From Pseudoduganella violacea (GTDB lineage Bacteria; Pseudomonadota; Gammaproteobacteria; Burkholderiales; Burkholderiaceae_D): a DNA stretch of 64,000 nucleotides. Each line of letters starts with the position of its first letter. The stretch's first letter is position 1. Made by a program: the position numbers and the translations under genes. The stretch is taken from NCBI RefSeq assembly GCF_014191875.1, contig NZ_JACHXD010000001.1, positions 496,001-560,000 on the forward strand, in the 5' to 3' direction. Below are positions 27,930 to 35,866 of the stretch, piece after piece. The notes under the pieces are model-generated. The model had not been told where the DNA came from. It saw only the letters and a program-made list of their open reading frames with translations, and ran no database searches.

Positions 27930-30002
27930 ATGTCCAATGCACCACAGTTTGGCCTGAACGGCCCGCAAAGCGAAGCCGTGCTCTATCTCGACGGTCCCGC
28001 CCTCGTGCTGGCCGGGGCCGGCTCGGGCAAGACGCGCGTCATCACGCAGAAAATCACCCACCTGATCGAAGACCGGGGCTACGACCCGCGCACCATCGCC
28101 GCCCTGACCTTCACCAACAAGGCCGCGCTGGAAATGCAGGAACGCGTCGGCAAGCTGCTGAAACAGCCGCGCCAGGCCAAGCTGCTGACGGTGTCGACCT
28201 TCCACTCGCTGGGCGTGAAAATCCTGCGCCAGGAAGCCAACCACCTGGGCTTGAAGGACCGCTTCTCCATCATGGACAGCGACGACTGCTATTCCCTGGT
28301 GCAGGACTTGGCCATCACCACCGACAAGCAGCTCATCCGCGGCATCCAGAACGATATCTCGCTGTGGAAGAACGGCCTGGTGACGCCCGAGGACGCGCTG
28401 CGCCACGCCAAGGACGAGGACGAGGCGCAGTCGGCGCGCATCTACGGCAGTTATGTGGCGACGCTGAGCGCCTACCAGGCCGTCGACTTCGACGACTTGA
28501 TCCGCCTGCCGGTGGAACTGTTCCGCAACAACGGCCAGGTGCGCGACAAATGGCAGCGCCGCCTGCGCTACCTGCTGGTTGACGAATACCAGGACACCAA
28601 TACCTGCCAGTACGAGCTGGTCAAGCTGATGGTCACGGGCCTGGGCAAGAAACCCATGTTTACCGCCGTCGGCGACGACGACCAAGCCATCTACGCCTGG
28701 CGCGGCGCGACCATCGAAAACCTGAGCAATCTGCAAGTCGATTTTCCCGACCTGCGCCTGATCAAGCTGGAACAGAACTACCGCTCCACCACGCGCATCC
28801 TGCAGGCCGCCAACGCGGTGATCAGCAACAATCCCAAGCTGTTCGAGAAGGCGCTGTGGTCGGAGCACGGCCTCGGTGAGCCGATCAAGGTGCACGCCAT
28901 GCCCAATGAGGAGCAGGAAGCCGACCAGGTGGCCATCATGATTTCGGCCGACCACTTCGAGCGCAAGAACAAGTGGTCGGACTACGCCATCCTGTATCGC
29001 GGCAACCACCAGGCGCGCGTGATCGAACAGGCGCTGCGCAACCAGCGCATTCCCTACACGATTTCCGGCGGCCAGAGCTTCTTCGACAAGGCCGAAATCA
29101 AGGACATCATCGCCTACCTGCGCCTGCTGGTCAACCAGGACGACGACCCCGCCTTCATCCGCGCCGTCACCACGCCGCGGCGCGGCATCGGCCAGTCCAC
29201 CTTGGAGGCGCTGGGCTCCTTCTCGGGCCAGTGGCAATGCTCGCTGTTCGAAGCCGTGTTCAAGGGCGGCATCGAAGCCAAGCTGACCGACCGCCAGCTC
29301 AAGCCCCTGCGCGATTTCTGCAATTTCATCAGCGACCTGGAAGCGCGCGCCACGCGTCCCGGCCCGTCCGGCAGCGGCGACAACGCGGCCCAGGTGCTGG
29401 ACGACATGATGGAAGCCATCCACTACGAGCACTATCTGTACGACTCGTTCGAGGAGCGCGCGGCGCAGAGCAAGTACCAGAACGTGCTCGATTTCGTCAA
29501 CTGGCTCAAGGACCGCGGGCGCGGCGGCAAGGACCGCGACGGCGAGGAAAAGAATGTGCTGGAGCTGACGCAGATGGTGGCCCTGATGTCGATGCTGGAC
29601 GGGAAGGACGAGGAACCGGACGCGATCCGCATGTCCACCCTGCACGCCTCGAAAGGCCTGGAGTATCCGCACGTCTTCCTGGTCGGCGTGGAAGAGGGCA
29701 TCTTGCCGCACAAGGGCGACCCGGACGCGCCAGTGGAAACCCTGGCCCAGCGCATCGAGGAAGAGCGACGCCTGATGTACGTCGGCATCACGCGCGCCCA
29801 GCGCACCTTGCAGATCACCTGGTGCAAGAAGCGCAAGCGCGGCGGCGAGCACGTGCACTGCGACGTCTCGCGCTTCATCGCCGAAATGCAGCTCGATGTG
29901 GGCGACGCTCCGCCCAAGGAAAGCGAGGTGCTGACCCCGCGCGAACGGCTGGCGCGCATGAAGGAGCTGCTGGCCACGCCGAAGGATGTCAAGCCGGCGT
30001 AA
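27930..30002 (+). CDS. rep: Rep, ATP-dependent 3'-5' DNA helicase
   Basis: A 690-residue superfamily 1A helicase that is closer to Rep than to UvrD: NGPQSEAV start, AGAGSGKTR near residue 30, TFTNKAA, the DEYQDTN box near 222, GDDDQAIYAWRGA near 252, and TLHASKGLEY near 570. Rep moves along the leading-strand accessory path and clears proteins ahead of forks. Together with priA in this window it forms a replication-restart set. The ATG at 27930 gives the canonical start. A TACAAT at 27891-27896 may be a -10 element. Confidence 0.92.
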   Translation: MSNAPQFGLNGPQSEAVLYLDGPALVLAGAGSGKTRVITQKITHLIEDRGYDPRTIAALTFTNKAALEMQERVGKLLKQPRQAKLLTVSTFHSLGVKILRQEANHLGLKDRFSIMDSDDCYSLVQDLAITTDKQLIRGIQNDISLWKNGLVTPEDALRHAKDEDEAQSARIYGSYVATLSAYQAVDFDDLIRLPVELFRNNGQVRDKWQRRLRYLLVDEYQDTNTCQYELVKLMVTGLGKKPMFTAVGDDDQAIYAWRGATIENLSNLQVDFPDLRLIKLEQNYRSTTRILQAANAVISNNPKLFEKALWSEHGLGEPIKVHAMPNEEQEADQVAIMISADHFERKNKWSDYAILYRGNHQARVIEQALRNQRIPYTISGGQSFFDKAEIKDIIAYLRLLVNQDDDPAFIRAVTTPRRGIGQSTLEALGSFSGQWQCSLFEAVFKGGIEAKLTDRQLKPLRDFCNFISDLEARATRPGPSGSGDNAAQVLDDMMEAIHYEHYLYDSFEERAAQSKYQNVLDFVNWLKDRGRGGKDRDGEEKNVLELTQMVALMSMLDGKDEEPDAIRMSTLHASKGLEYPHVFLVGVEEGILPHKGDPDAPVETLAQRIEEERRLMYVGITRAQRTLQITWCKKRKRGGEHVHCDVSRFIAEMQLDVGDAPPKESEVLTPRERLARMKELLATPKDVKPA

Positions 30003-30012
30003 GGCGAACCGC

Positions 30013-30612
30013 TCAATCGGCCTTGCAATAATCGATCATCTCGTCTTCCCGGCGCCGTGATTTGGGTGTGCGGCGCTCCACCTGTTGTTGCGTATTGCGC
30101 TGGATATGCTCCACCAGGGTCAGGGCCGCCTGCAGCGCCTCGCGCATGCCTTTGGCGGCCAGCTCCATGGTTTCGGCAGGGGAGGCGGGGCGCGCCTGCA
30201 CATTTTTTTGCTGGGTGCCGCGCAATTTCGCGGCTTGGATCCAGGTCTTTTCGCAGGGTAGTTGAACCCATAAATCCTGCCAGGCATTGCGGCCTGCGCC
30301 GGCAATTTCGATGGTCATCTGCCGTGGCGAAACCGGCCGGCCTCGGAAGCGCAATTCGTCTACAGTGACCTGAGCGTGGAAGCACTGGCCGTCGTAATGC
30401 ATGCGCAAGCGGCTGCCGGCGGGCAGGAAGAGGCATTTCCATTGATAGCCCTGGCCGGCGTTAGCGGTTTGCTGTTGCGCCTTGATCCATTGCCGGATGG
30501 CGTGGCTTGCCGCCTGCTCCAGCGGCAAGGGATTGCCAGACTGGACCAAAAACTCATCCAGTTCGGTCAATGCCGATGGGGGGACTTCTTTGCGGGATGC
30601 TCGATCATTCAT
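30013..30612 (-). CDS. Unknown protein downstream of a phased heptamer array
   Basis: A 199-residue protein that I cannot assign. Residues 14-42 look helical (LTELDEFLV, AASHAIRQWIKAQ). Residues 52-110 form a beta-rich unit (LFLPAGSRLRMHYDGQ, FRGRPVSPRQ, RNAWQDLWVQ) that recalls the RAMA-type domain found near restriction and methylation systems. The C-terminus is basic (KSRRRED). The resemblance is weak and by eye only. ATG at 30612 is chosen over a longer reading from 30768, which would run through the repeat array. It is convergent with rep. Codon use is less GC-biased than its neighbours. Confidence 0.6.
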   Translation of the reverse strand: MNDRASRKEVPPSALTELDEFLVQSGNPLPLEQAASHAIRQWIKAQQQTANAGQGYQWKCLFLPAGSRLRMHYDGQCFHAQVTVDELRFRGRPVSPRQMTIEIAGAGRNAWQDLWVQLPCEKTWIQAAKLRGTQQKNVQARPASPAETMELAAKGMREALQAALTLVEHIQRNTQQQVERRTPKSRRREDEMIDYCKAD

Positions 30613-30613
30613 T

Positions 30614-30727
30614 CTCGTTCTCCTTCCGCGTTTTATCGCATTTGTCCTCGTTTCTTCTCGTTTGACCGGGAGGCGCACTGCAAGTTCAAACGAGATGAAA
30701 CGCGATAAAACGAGAAGGGTAAACGAG
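30614..30727. repeat. 10-bp-phased heptamer array, two facing sets
   Basis: The heptamer CTCGTTT or a near form occurs at 30614, 30627 (CGCGTTT), 30647 and 30657. Its reverse complement AAACGAG occurs at 30688, 30698 (AAACGCG), 30708 and 30721. Spacing is 10 bp near the centre, then 13 bp at both outer ends, so each set lies on one face of the helix and the whole array is roughly symmetric about 30675. It lies directly before the ATG of the unknown gene at 30612 and is probably a multi-site operator. Confidence 0.7.
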
Positions 30728-30830
30728 AGCGTTTGATCGAGGCAGGCGATAAGGACTGCCCCACACACGCTCCGCCGCGTCAGGCTGGGGCCGCTGTTAC
30801 AATGCCGGTTTTTGCCGCAAGGAGTACGCC

Positions 30831-31034
30831 GTGAGCGACGAAGACCGCTTCATCGATATCGAAATCAAGCTCGCGCACCAGGAGGATCTGGTGGAATCGC
30901 TCAATACCCGCATCTACGAGCAGCAAAAGCAGATCGACAAGCTGGAAGCCATGCTCAATGCCCTGGCCGAGCATCTGCGCAATAACGCCCAGCACGGGCA
31001 GACGCCGCTCAACGAGCGTCCGCCGCACTATTGA
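30831..31034 (+). CDS. slyX: SlyX-family small coiled-coil protein
   Basis: A 67-residue protein with DIEIKLAHQEDLVESLN and a heptad-rich middle (QQKQIDKLEAMLNALAEHL), ending PPHY, as in SlyX. The molecular role of SlyX is not established. Start is GTG at 30831 with AAGGAGT 8 bp before it. TACAAT at 30799-30804 is a possible -10. Confidence 0.9.
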   Translation: MSDEDRFIDIEIKLAHQEDLVESLNTRIYEQQKQIDKLEAMLNALAEHLRNNAQHGQTPLNERPPHY

Positions 31035-31114
31035 GCGCATGCGCCGCCGGGCCGCCGTCTGAAGACTGCGGCCGATTCTGTTAAGGTAGCCGTATCCTTC
31101 CGCCGCGACCGGTC

Positions 31115-31735
31115 ATGAACTACCTTGCCCACATCTTCCTTGCCCGCCATAGCGACGACGCCATGGTCGGCGCCCTGCTGGGGGATTTCGTCAAGGCTGG
31201 CGGGCAGACGCTGTTTCCGCCCGAGGTGGCGCGGGAAATCCAGCTGCACCGCTATATCGACAGCTATACCGACAGCCATCCCACCGTGCGCGCTGGTGTG
31301 CAGCTGTTCGGCGAAGGACGGCGCCGCTATGCCGGCATCGTGCTCGATGTGTTCTACGACCATCTGCTGTCGCGCCGCTGGGCCGACTACAGCGGCAGTC
31401 CCAAAGCGGAATTGATCCAGCGCTTCTACCAGGCCGTGGCGCAATACGAGCCGCTGCTGCCCGAGCGCCTGCGCGCCATCCTGCCGCGCATGGTGGCGCA
31501 GGACTGGCTGGGCAGCTACGAGGATCTGGTCAGCGTCGAACTGGCCGTCAACCGCATCTCCCAGCGCCTGAGCCGCAACGGCCACCTGATGCGCGAAGGC
31601 CTGCTCGACTTGCGCCAGCACCAGGACGCCCTGGCCGCCGGTTTCGACCAGTTCTTCCCCGAGCTGATCCGGTTTGTGGAGCTAAAGCGTGGTGAGATGC
31701 GCGTCCTGCCGTGGATTGCAGAAGCCTCAGAATAG
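31115..31735 (+). CDS. acpH: AcpH-like acyl carrier protein phosphodiesterase
   Basis: A 206-residue HD-superfamily protein matching ACP phosphodiesterase, which removes the 4'-phosphopantetheine from holo-ACP. It starts MNYLAHIFLARHSD and has ALLGDFVKAG near residue 20, HRYIDSYTDSHP near 45 and LDVFYDHLLSRRW near 75, the last providing metal-binding His and Asp. It is monocistronic and lies 36 bp before the toxin-antitoxin pair. Confidence 0.88.
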   Translation: MNYLAHIFLARHSDDAMVGALLGDFVKAGGQTLFPPEVAREIQLHRYIDSYTDSHPTVRAGVQLFGEGRRRYAGIVLDVFYDHLLSRRWADYSGSPKAELIQRFYQAVAQYEPLLPERLRAILPRMVAQDWLGSYEDLVSVELAVNRISQRLSRNGHLMREGLLDLRQHQDALAAGFDQFFPELIRFVELKRGEMRVLPWIAEASE

Positions 31736-31771
31736 GATCACAATGCATCGTAATTGCAACGCACGAGGTCG

Positions 31772-32041
31772 ATGATGAAAACCGCGACATTTCCATCTTT
31801 ACGAGTGGAGCCGGAATTGAGAGAGGCCGCAGAACAGAGCTTGCACGAAGGAGAAACCCTTTCCAGCTTTGTCGAGCAGTCGATCCGGGAAAGCATTGAG
31901 CGTCGTCGCTATCAGCGTGAGTTTCTCGCGCGGGGTCTGGCGTCGCGTGAAGACGCAAAGCGTACGGGCAATTATGTGAGCTCGGAAGCTGTCGTGCAGC
32001 GCCTTGAGGATATGCTGGCCGCCGCCAGGTCGAAAAAATGA
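31772..32041 (+). CDS. Antitoxin-like protein (YlcI/YnfO, ParD-type)
   Basis: An 89-residue protein with FPSLRVEPELREAAEQSL and ETLSSFVEQSIRESI, a ribbon-helix-helix pattern that should bind DNA and a toxin. The C-terminal part (VVQRLEDMLAA) is probably the toxin-binding helix. The ATG overlaps by four bases into the toxin gene downstream, the usual antitoxin-first order. Base composition is less GC-rich than neighbours, which suggests acquisition. Two ATGs (31772, 31775) are possible starts. Confidence 0.8.
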   Translation: MMKTATFPSLRVEPELREAAEQSLHEGETLSSFVEQSIRESIERRRYQREFLARGLASREDAKRTGNYVSSEAVVQRLEDMLAAARSKK

Positions 32042-32346
32042 GTTTTTCTGTCCGCTTCAGCGAGCATGCGGAGGCAGATCTGATAAGGCTTTATCAGTTT
32101 ATTCTTGACCGGGATGCCAGCGATCTGGTGTTGGCCGAGCGTGCACTGGATGCGATCAAAAATGCGATCCGCAGCCTGGAAACATCACCGTTCAGCTGCC
32201 GTAAGGCCCAGGCGGATACCCCTTTTTTTCGCGAGTTAATCATTCCTTTTGGCGCATCAGGCTATGTGGCCTTGTTTGAAATAGAGGACGCCAATACCGT
32301 GACTGTTCTCGCCTTGCGCCATCAGCGCGAGGACGACTATCACTAA
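32038..32346 (+). CDS. ParE/RelE-family toxin
   Basis: A 102-residue type II toxin of the RelE/ParE fold: FSVRFSEHAEADLIRLYQFI at the N-terminus, a middle helix with RALDAIKNAIRSLE, and the strand-rich end ELIIPFGASGYVALFEI and VLALRHQREDDYH. The RHQ-ED-Y end is typical of ParE-like proteins that act on gyrase. Which target is used here is not known. It is translated from an ATGA overlap with its antitoxin. Confidence 0.85.
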   Translation: MSFSVRFSEHAEADLIRLYQFILDRDASDLVLAERALDAIKNAIRSLETSPFSCRKAQADTPFFRELIIPFGASGYVALFEIEDANTVTVLALRHQREDDYH

Positions 32347-32541
32347 GATCGCCAGTCCATATGATGGGCCAATGGGGCGAGGAGTGAGGCATAAGGCCAG
32401 CTATTCCAGTTTTTGCTGAAGCTAAGGCCCATGTAAAATCGCTTCAATTTCCAAATTGATAATTCAACGGCTTGCCACTGGCGGGCCATAGCGGCCGTGC
32501 GCGGCCACAATTCCGGACGTAATCCGACCGACAGGACGACC

Positions 32542-33117
32542 ATGGGCAAGAGCCGCCTTGAAGCCTTCAGCGATGGCGTGATCGCCATCATCATCACCAT
32601 CATGGTGCTGGAACTTAAAGTCCCGCACGGCACGAGCTGGGAGACTTTGGGGCCGCTGCTGCCCATTTTCCTCAGCTATGTGCTGAGCTTCATTTATGTC
32701 GGCATCTACTGGAACAACCACCACCATCTGCTGCACGCGGCCAGCAAGGTCGATGGCCGCGTCATGTGGGCCAATCTGCACCTGCTGTTTTGGCTCTCGC
32801 TGATTCCTTTCGTCACCGGCTGGATGGGCGAAAACCATTACGCTTCGCTGCCCGTCACCATGTATGGCGTAGTGCTGCTGATGTGCGCCATCGCCTATAT
32901 GGTTCTGGCCTGCGCGCTGAGCGCCCTGCATGGCAAGCAGTCGCCGCTGGCCGAGGCCATGGGCCGGCAGGGCAAGGAAGTGTATTCCATCGTGCTGTAC
33001 CTGCTGGCGATTGTCGCCTCGGCCTGGTATCCCTGGCTGGGTGTGGGCCTGTACGCGCTGGTGGCGGTGCTGTGGTTCATTCCGGATCGGCGCATCGCCC
33101 GGCGGCTGGAGCATTGA
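32542..33117 (+). CDS. TMEM175-family cation channel protein
   Basis: A 191-residue membrane protein of the DUF1211/TMEM175 family. The first helix carries the FSD motif (RLEAFSDGVIAIIITIMVLEL), the hallmark of this potassium-channel family, and about six hydrophobic segments follow (one repeat). Bacterial members form tetramers with weak potassium selectivity. The ATG at 32542 places FSD near residue 9 as usual. The 195 bp before it holds no gene that I can support. Confidence 0.85.
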   Translation: MGKSRLEAFSDGVIAIIITIMVLELKVPHGTSWETLGPLLPIFLSYVLSFIYVGIYWNNHHHLLHAASKVDGRVMWANLHLLFWLSLIPFVTGWMGENHYASLPVTMYGVVLLMCAIAYMVLACALSALHGKQSPLAEAMGRQGKEVYSIVLYLLAIVASAWYPWLGVGLYALVAVLWFIPDRRIARRLEH

Positions 33118-33175
33118 GCGCCGTTTTTCCTCCCTCCGCTTAGCCCTTGCAATCACCCACTACTAAAGGACCAGC

Positions 33176-33499
33176 ATGGCAATCTCCTCGATCGGCGCGC
33201 GCGACAGCCAGATAATGTCGCCCAGCTTCAGTGCTTCCAGCGGCGGCAAGACGGCGGGCGCCTCGGCCAGCGGCAGCAAGGGACTCAATGCGGAGCTGGA
33301 CGATTACCTGAAAATGAGTCCGGCCCAGCGCTTCCGCGAGGCGCTGCTGAAAAAACTCGGTCTCAGCGAAGATGACCTGGCGAAAATGAGTCCGGAGGAA
33401 CGCAAGAAGGTCGATCAGCAAATGAGCGATCTGGCCAAGCAGGAAATGCAGAAGACGAGCGGGAAGGCCAAGGGCAATATGGTCGATGTCAGCGCCTGA
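33176..33499 (+). CDS. Small hydrophilic protein of unknown function
   Basis: A 107-residue protein with a Ser/Gly/Ala-rich N-terminal third, then a helical acidic and lysine-rich part (LDDYLKMSPAQRFREALLKKLGL, MSPEERKKVDQQM). It contains two MSP turns and no membrane segment. I do not recognise a family. The start has AAAGGACC before it. It is preceded by the TMEM175 gene by 58 bp on the same strand. Confidence 0.6.
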   Translation: MAISSIGARDSQIMSPSFSASSGGKTAGASASGSKGLNAELDDYLKMSPAQRFREALLKKLGLSEDDLAKMSPEERKKVDQQMSDLAKQEMQKTSGKAKGNMVDVSA

Positions 33500-33608
33500 G
33501 GCGCGCGCGGGACGGGCCGTGACGCGGCCACGGCGGCCTGCTATCATCTGACGCTTACGTGCTGTCCGCAGAGGCGGCATTTTCCTTGGCGTTGATAAGA
33601 AAGATGAT

Positions 33609-35741
33609 ATGTCCCATCCTCGAATGCTCGTTCTCGCCGCCAGCCTTGGCCTGGCACTGACCACCATGACCCACGTCGCCACCGCCGCCAAGCCTGCCGT
33701 CGCCGCCGCCGCTGCGGCCAATCCCCTGTTCAAGGCCAGCACGCTGCCGCTGCAGTATCCGGCCTTCGACCAGATCAAGGACGAGCATTTCGCGCCCGCC
33801 TTCAAGGCCGCCATGGCCGAGAACCTGAAGGAAATCGCCGCCATCGCCAACAACCCGCAGCCCGCCACCTTCGACAACACCATCGTGGCGATGGAGCGCT
33901 CGGGCGAGATGCTGCACCGGGTGCAGACCATCTTCGGCAATCTGCAGGGCGCCAACACCAACGACAAGCTCGATGAAATCAGCCGCACCATGTCGCCCAA
34001 GCTGGCCGCCCACAGCGACGCCATCTTCCTGAACGCCAAACTGTTCCAGCGCGTGCAGTCGCTGTACGCGCAGCGCGACAAGCTGGGCCTGGACGCCGAA
34101 GCGGCCCATCTGCTGGAGCGCTACCACACCGATTTCCTGCGCGCCGGCGCCCAGCTGTCGGCCGCGCAAAAAGCCAAGCTGAAAACCCTGAACGCGCAGA
34201 TCGCCAGCCTGCAAACGACCTTCGACCAGAACGTGCTGAAGGAAACCAACGCCTCGGCCCTGGTGCTGGACAGCCGCGCCGACCTGGCCGGCCTGAGCGA
34301 GGCCGCCATCGAGGCCGCCGCCGCCGAAGCCAAGTCGCGCAAGCTGCCCGGCAAATTCGTGCTGCCGCTGATGAACACCACCAGCCAGCCGGCGCTCGGC
34401 GAGCTGACCAATCCGGCCGTTCGCGCCCGCCTGCTGCAGGCGTCGATGGCGCGCGGCAGCCATGGCGGCAAATACGATAACCGCGAAGTGGTGCGCAAGC
34501 TGGTCAAGCTGCGCGCCGAACAGGCGGTCCTGCTGGGCTATGCCGATTTCGCCTCCTACTCGCTGGAAGAGGAAACGGCGAAGAACCCGGCCGCCGTCAA
34601 CCAGCTGCTGTCCGAGCTGGCCAAGCCGGCCGCCGACAACGCGCGCCGCGAAGCGGCCGACCTGCAGGCCGTCGCCGGCGGCAAGATCGCCGCCTCCGAC
34701 TGGGACTTCTACACCGACAAGGTGCGCGCCCAGCGCTTCGCCTTCGACGAGAAGCAGCTCAAGCCGTATTTCGAACTCGATAGCGTGCTGATTAACGGCG
34801 TGTTCTTCGCGGCCGGCAAGCTGTATGGCCTGAGCTTCAAGGAGCGCAAGGATCTGCCGGTGTACAACCCGGACGTGCGCGTCTTCGACGTGTTCGACGC
34901 CGACGGCAAGCAGCTCGCCATCTTCCTGGCCGATATGTACGCCCGCAGCAATAAGCAGGGCGGCGCCTGGATGAACGAATACGTGTCGCAGTCCAAGCTG
35001 AACGGCACGCTGCCGGTGGTGGCCAACCACCTGAATATTCCCAAGCCGCCGGCCGGCGAGCCGACCCTGCTGACGGTGGATGAAGTCAAGACCGCCTTCC
35101 ATGAATTCGGCCACGCTCTGCACGGCATGTTCTCGAACGTGACCTATCCGCGCTTCTCCGGCACCAGCGTGCCGCGCGACTTCGTCGAATACCCGTCGCA
35201 GGTCAACGAGATGTGGATGGACTGGCCGGAAGTGCTGGCTAACTACGCCAAGCATTACAAGACCGGCGAGCCGATGCCGAAAGAGCTGCTCGACAAAGTG
35301 CGCGCCGCGAAGAAATTCAACCAGGGCTTCGCCACCACCGAATACCTGGCCGCCTCGCTGCTGGACCAGCGCTGGCACCAGATGAAACCGGCGCAAGTGC
35401 CGGCCGACGTACTGGGTTTTGAAGCGGCCGCGCTGAAAGAGGCCGGCGTCGACCTGGCCGAAGTGCCGCCGCGCTACCGCACCACCTACTTCAACCACAG
35501 CTTCGCCGGCGGCTACTCGGCCGGCTACTACGCCTATCTGTGGAGCGAAAAGCTCGACGCCGACACCGTCGAATGGTTCAAGGAAAACGGCGGCCTGCAG
35601 CGCCAGAACGGCGACTGGTTCCGCAAGACGCTGCTCTCGCGCGGCGGCACCGCCGACGCCCTGCAACTGTTCCGCGACTTCCGCGGCCGCGACGCCAAGA
35701 TCGAACCCCTGCTCGAACGCCGCGGCCTGAACGCCAAGTAA
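33609..35741 (+). CDS. Exported M3 family metallopeptidase (copy 1)
   Basis: A 710-residue zinc peptidase of family M3 (peptidyl-dipeptidase Dcp or oligopeptidase A type). The active site HEFGH lies at residue 498, with the third ligand in the following helix (EYPSQVNEMW). An N-terminal signal peptide (LVLAASLGLALTTMTHVATAA) suggests export to the periplasm, where it would cut short peptides. A close full-length homologue follows 125 bp downstream, with a 35-bp perfect palindrome between them. Confidence 0.92.
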   Translation: MSHPRMLVLAASLGLALTTMTHVATAAKPAVAAAAAANPLFKASTLPLQYPAFDQIKDEHFAPAFKAAMAENLKEIAAIANNPQPATFDNTIVAMERSGEMLHRVQTIFGNLQGANTNDKLDEISRTMSPKLAAHSDAIFLNAKLFQRVQSLYAQRDKLGLDAEAAHLLERYHTDFLRAGAQLSAAQKAKLKTLNAQIASLQTTFDQNVLKETNASALVLDSRADLAGLSEAAIEAAAAEAKSRKLPGKFVLPLMNTTSQPALGELTNPAVRARLLQASMARGSHGGKYDNREVVRKLVKLRAEQAVLLGYADFASYSLEEETAKNPAAVNQLLSELAKPAADNARREAADLQAVAGGKIAASDWDFYTDKVRAQRFAFDEKQLKPYFELDSVLINGVFFAAGKLYGLSFKERKDLPVYNPDVRVFDVFDADGKQLAIFLADMYARSNKQGGAWMNEYVSQSKLNGTLPVVANHLNIPKPPAGEPTLLTVDEVKTAFHEFGHALHGMFSNVTYPRFSGTSVPRDFVEYPSQVNEMWMDWPEVLANYAKHYKTGEPMPKELLDKVRAAKKFNQGFATTEYLAASLLDQRWHQMKPAQVPADVLGFEAAALKEAGVDLAEVPPRYRTTYFNHSFAGGYSAGYYAYLWSEKLDADTVEWFKENGGLQRQNGDWFRKTLLSRGGTADALQLFRDFRGRDAKIEPLLERRGLNAK

Positions 35742-35752
35742 GCCCACCGCCC

Positions 35753-35827
35753 AGCCCGCCGGATGGCCGTCCCGTCCGATTTTGGGGCCAGACCCCAAAA
35801 TCGGACGGGACGGCCATCCGGCGGGCT
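35753..35827. repeat. Perfect 35-bp inverted repeat between the M3 genes
   Basis: The arms 35753-35787 and 35793-35827 are perfect reverse complements around a CCAGA loop. It starts 11 bp after the stop of the first M3 gene. It could act as a bidirectional 3'-end hairpin. The core (TTTTGGGG-CCAGA-CCCCAAAA) differs from the TGGTGCC palindromes elsewhere in the window. Confidence 0.9.
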
Positions 35828-35866
35828 CAGGTGTCGTCTGTCCTTTTCTTTTAGAGTTACGTATTC

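Noticed and set aside
31736..32541. Prophage or genomic island
   Set aside because: Only the toxin-antitoxin pair is found. No integrase, phage structural genes or direct repeats at edges were seen.
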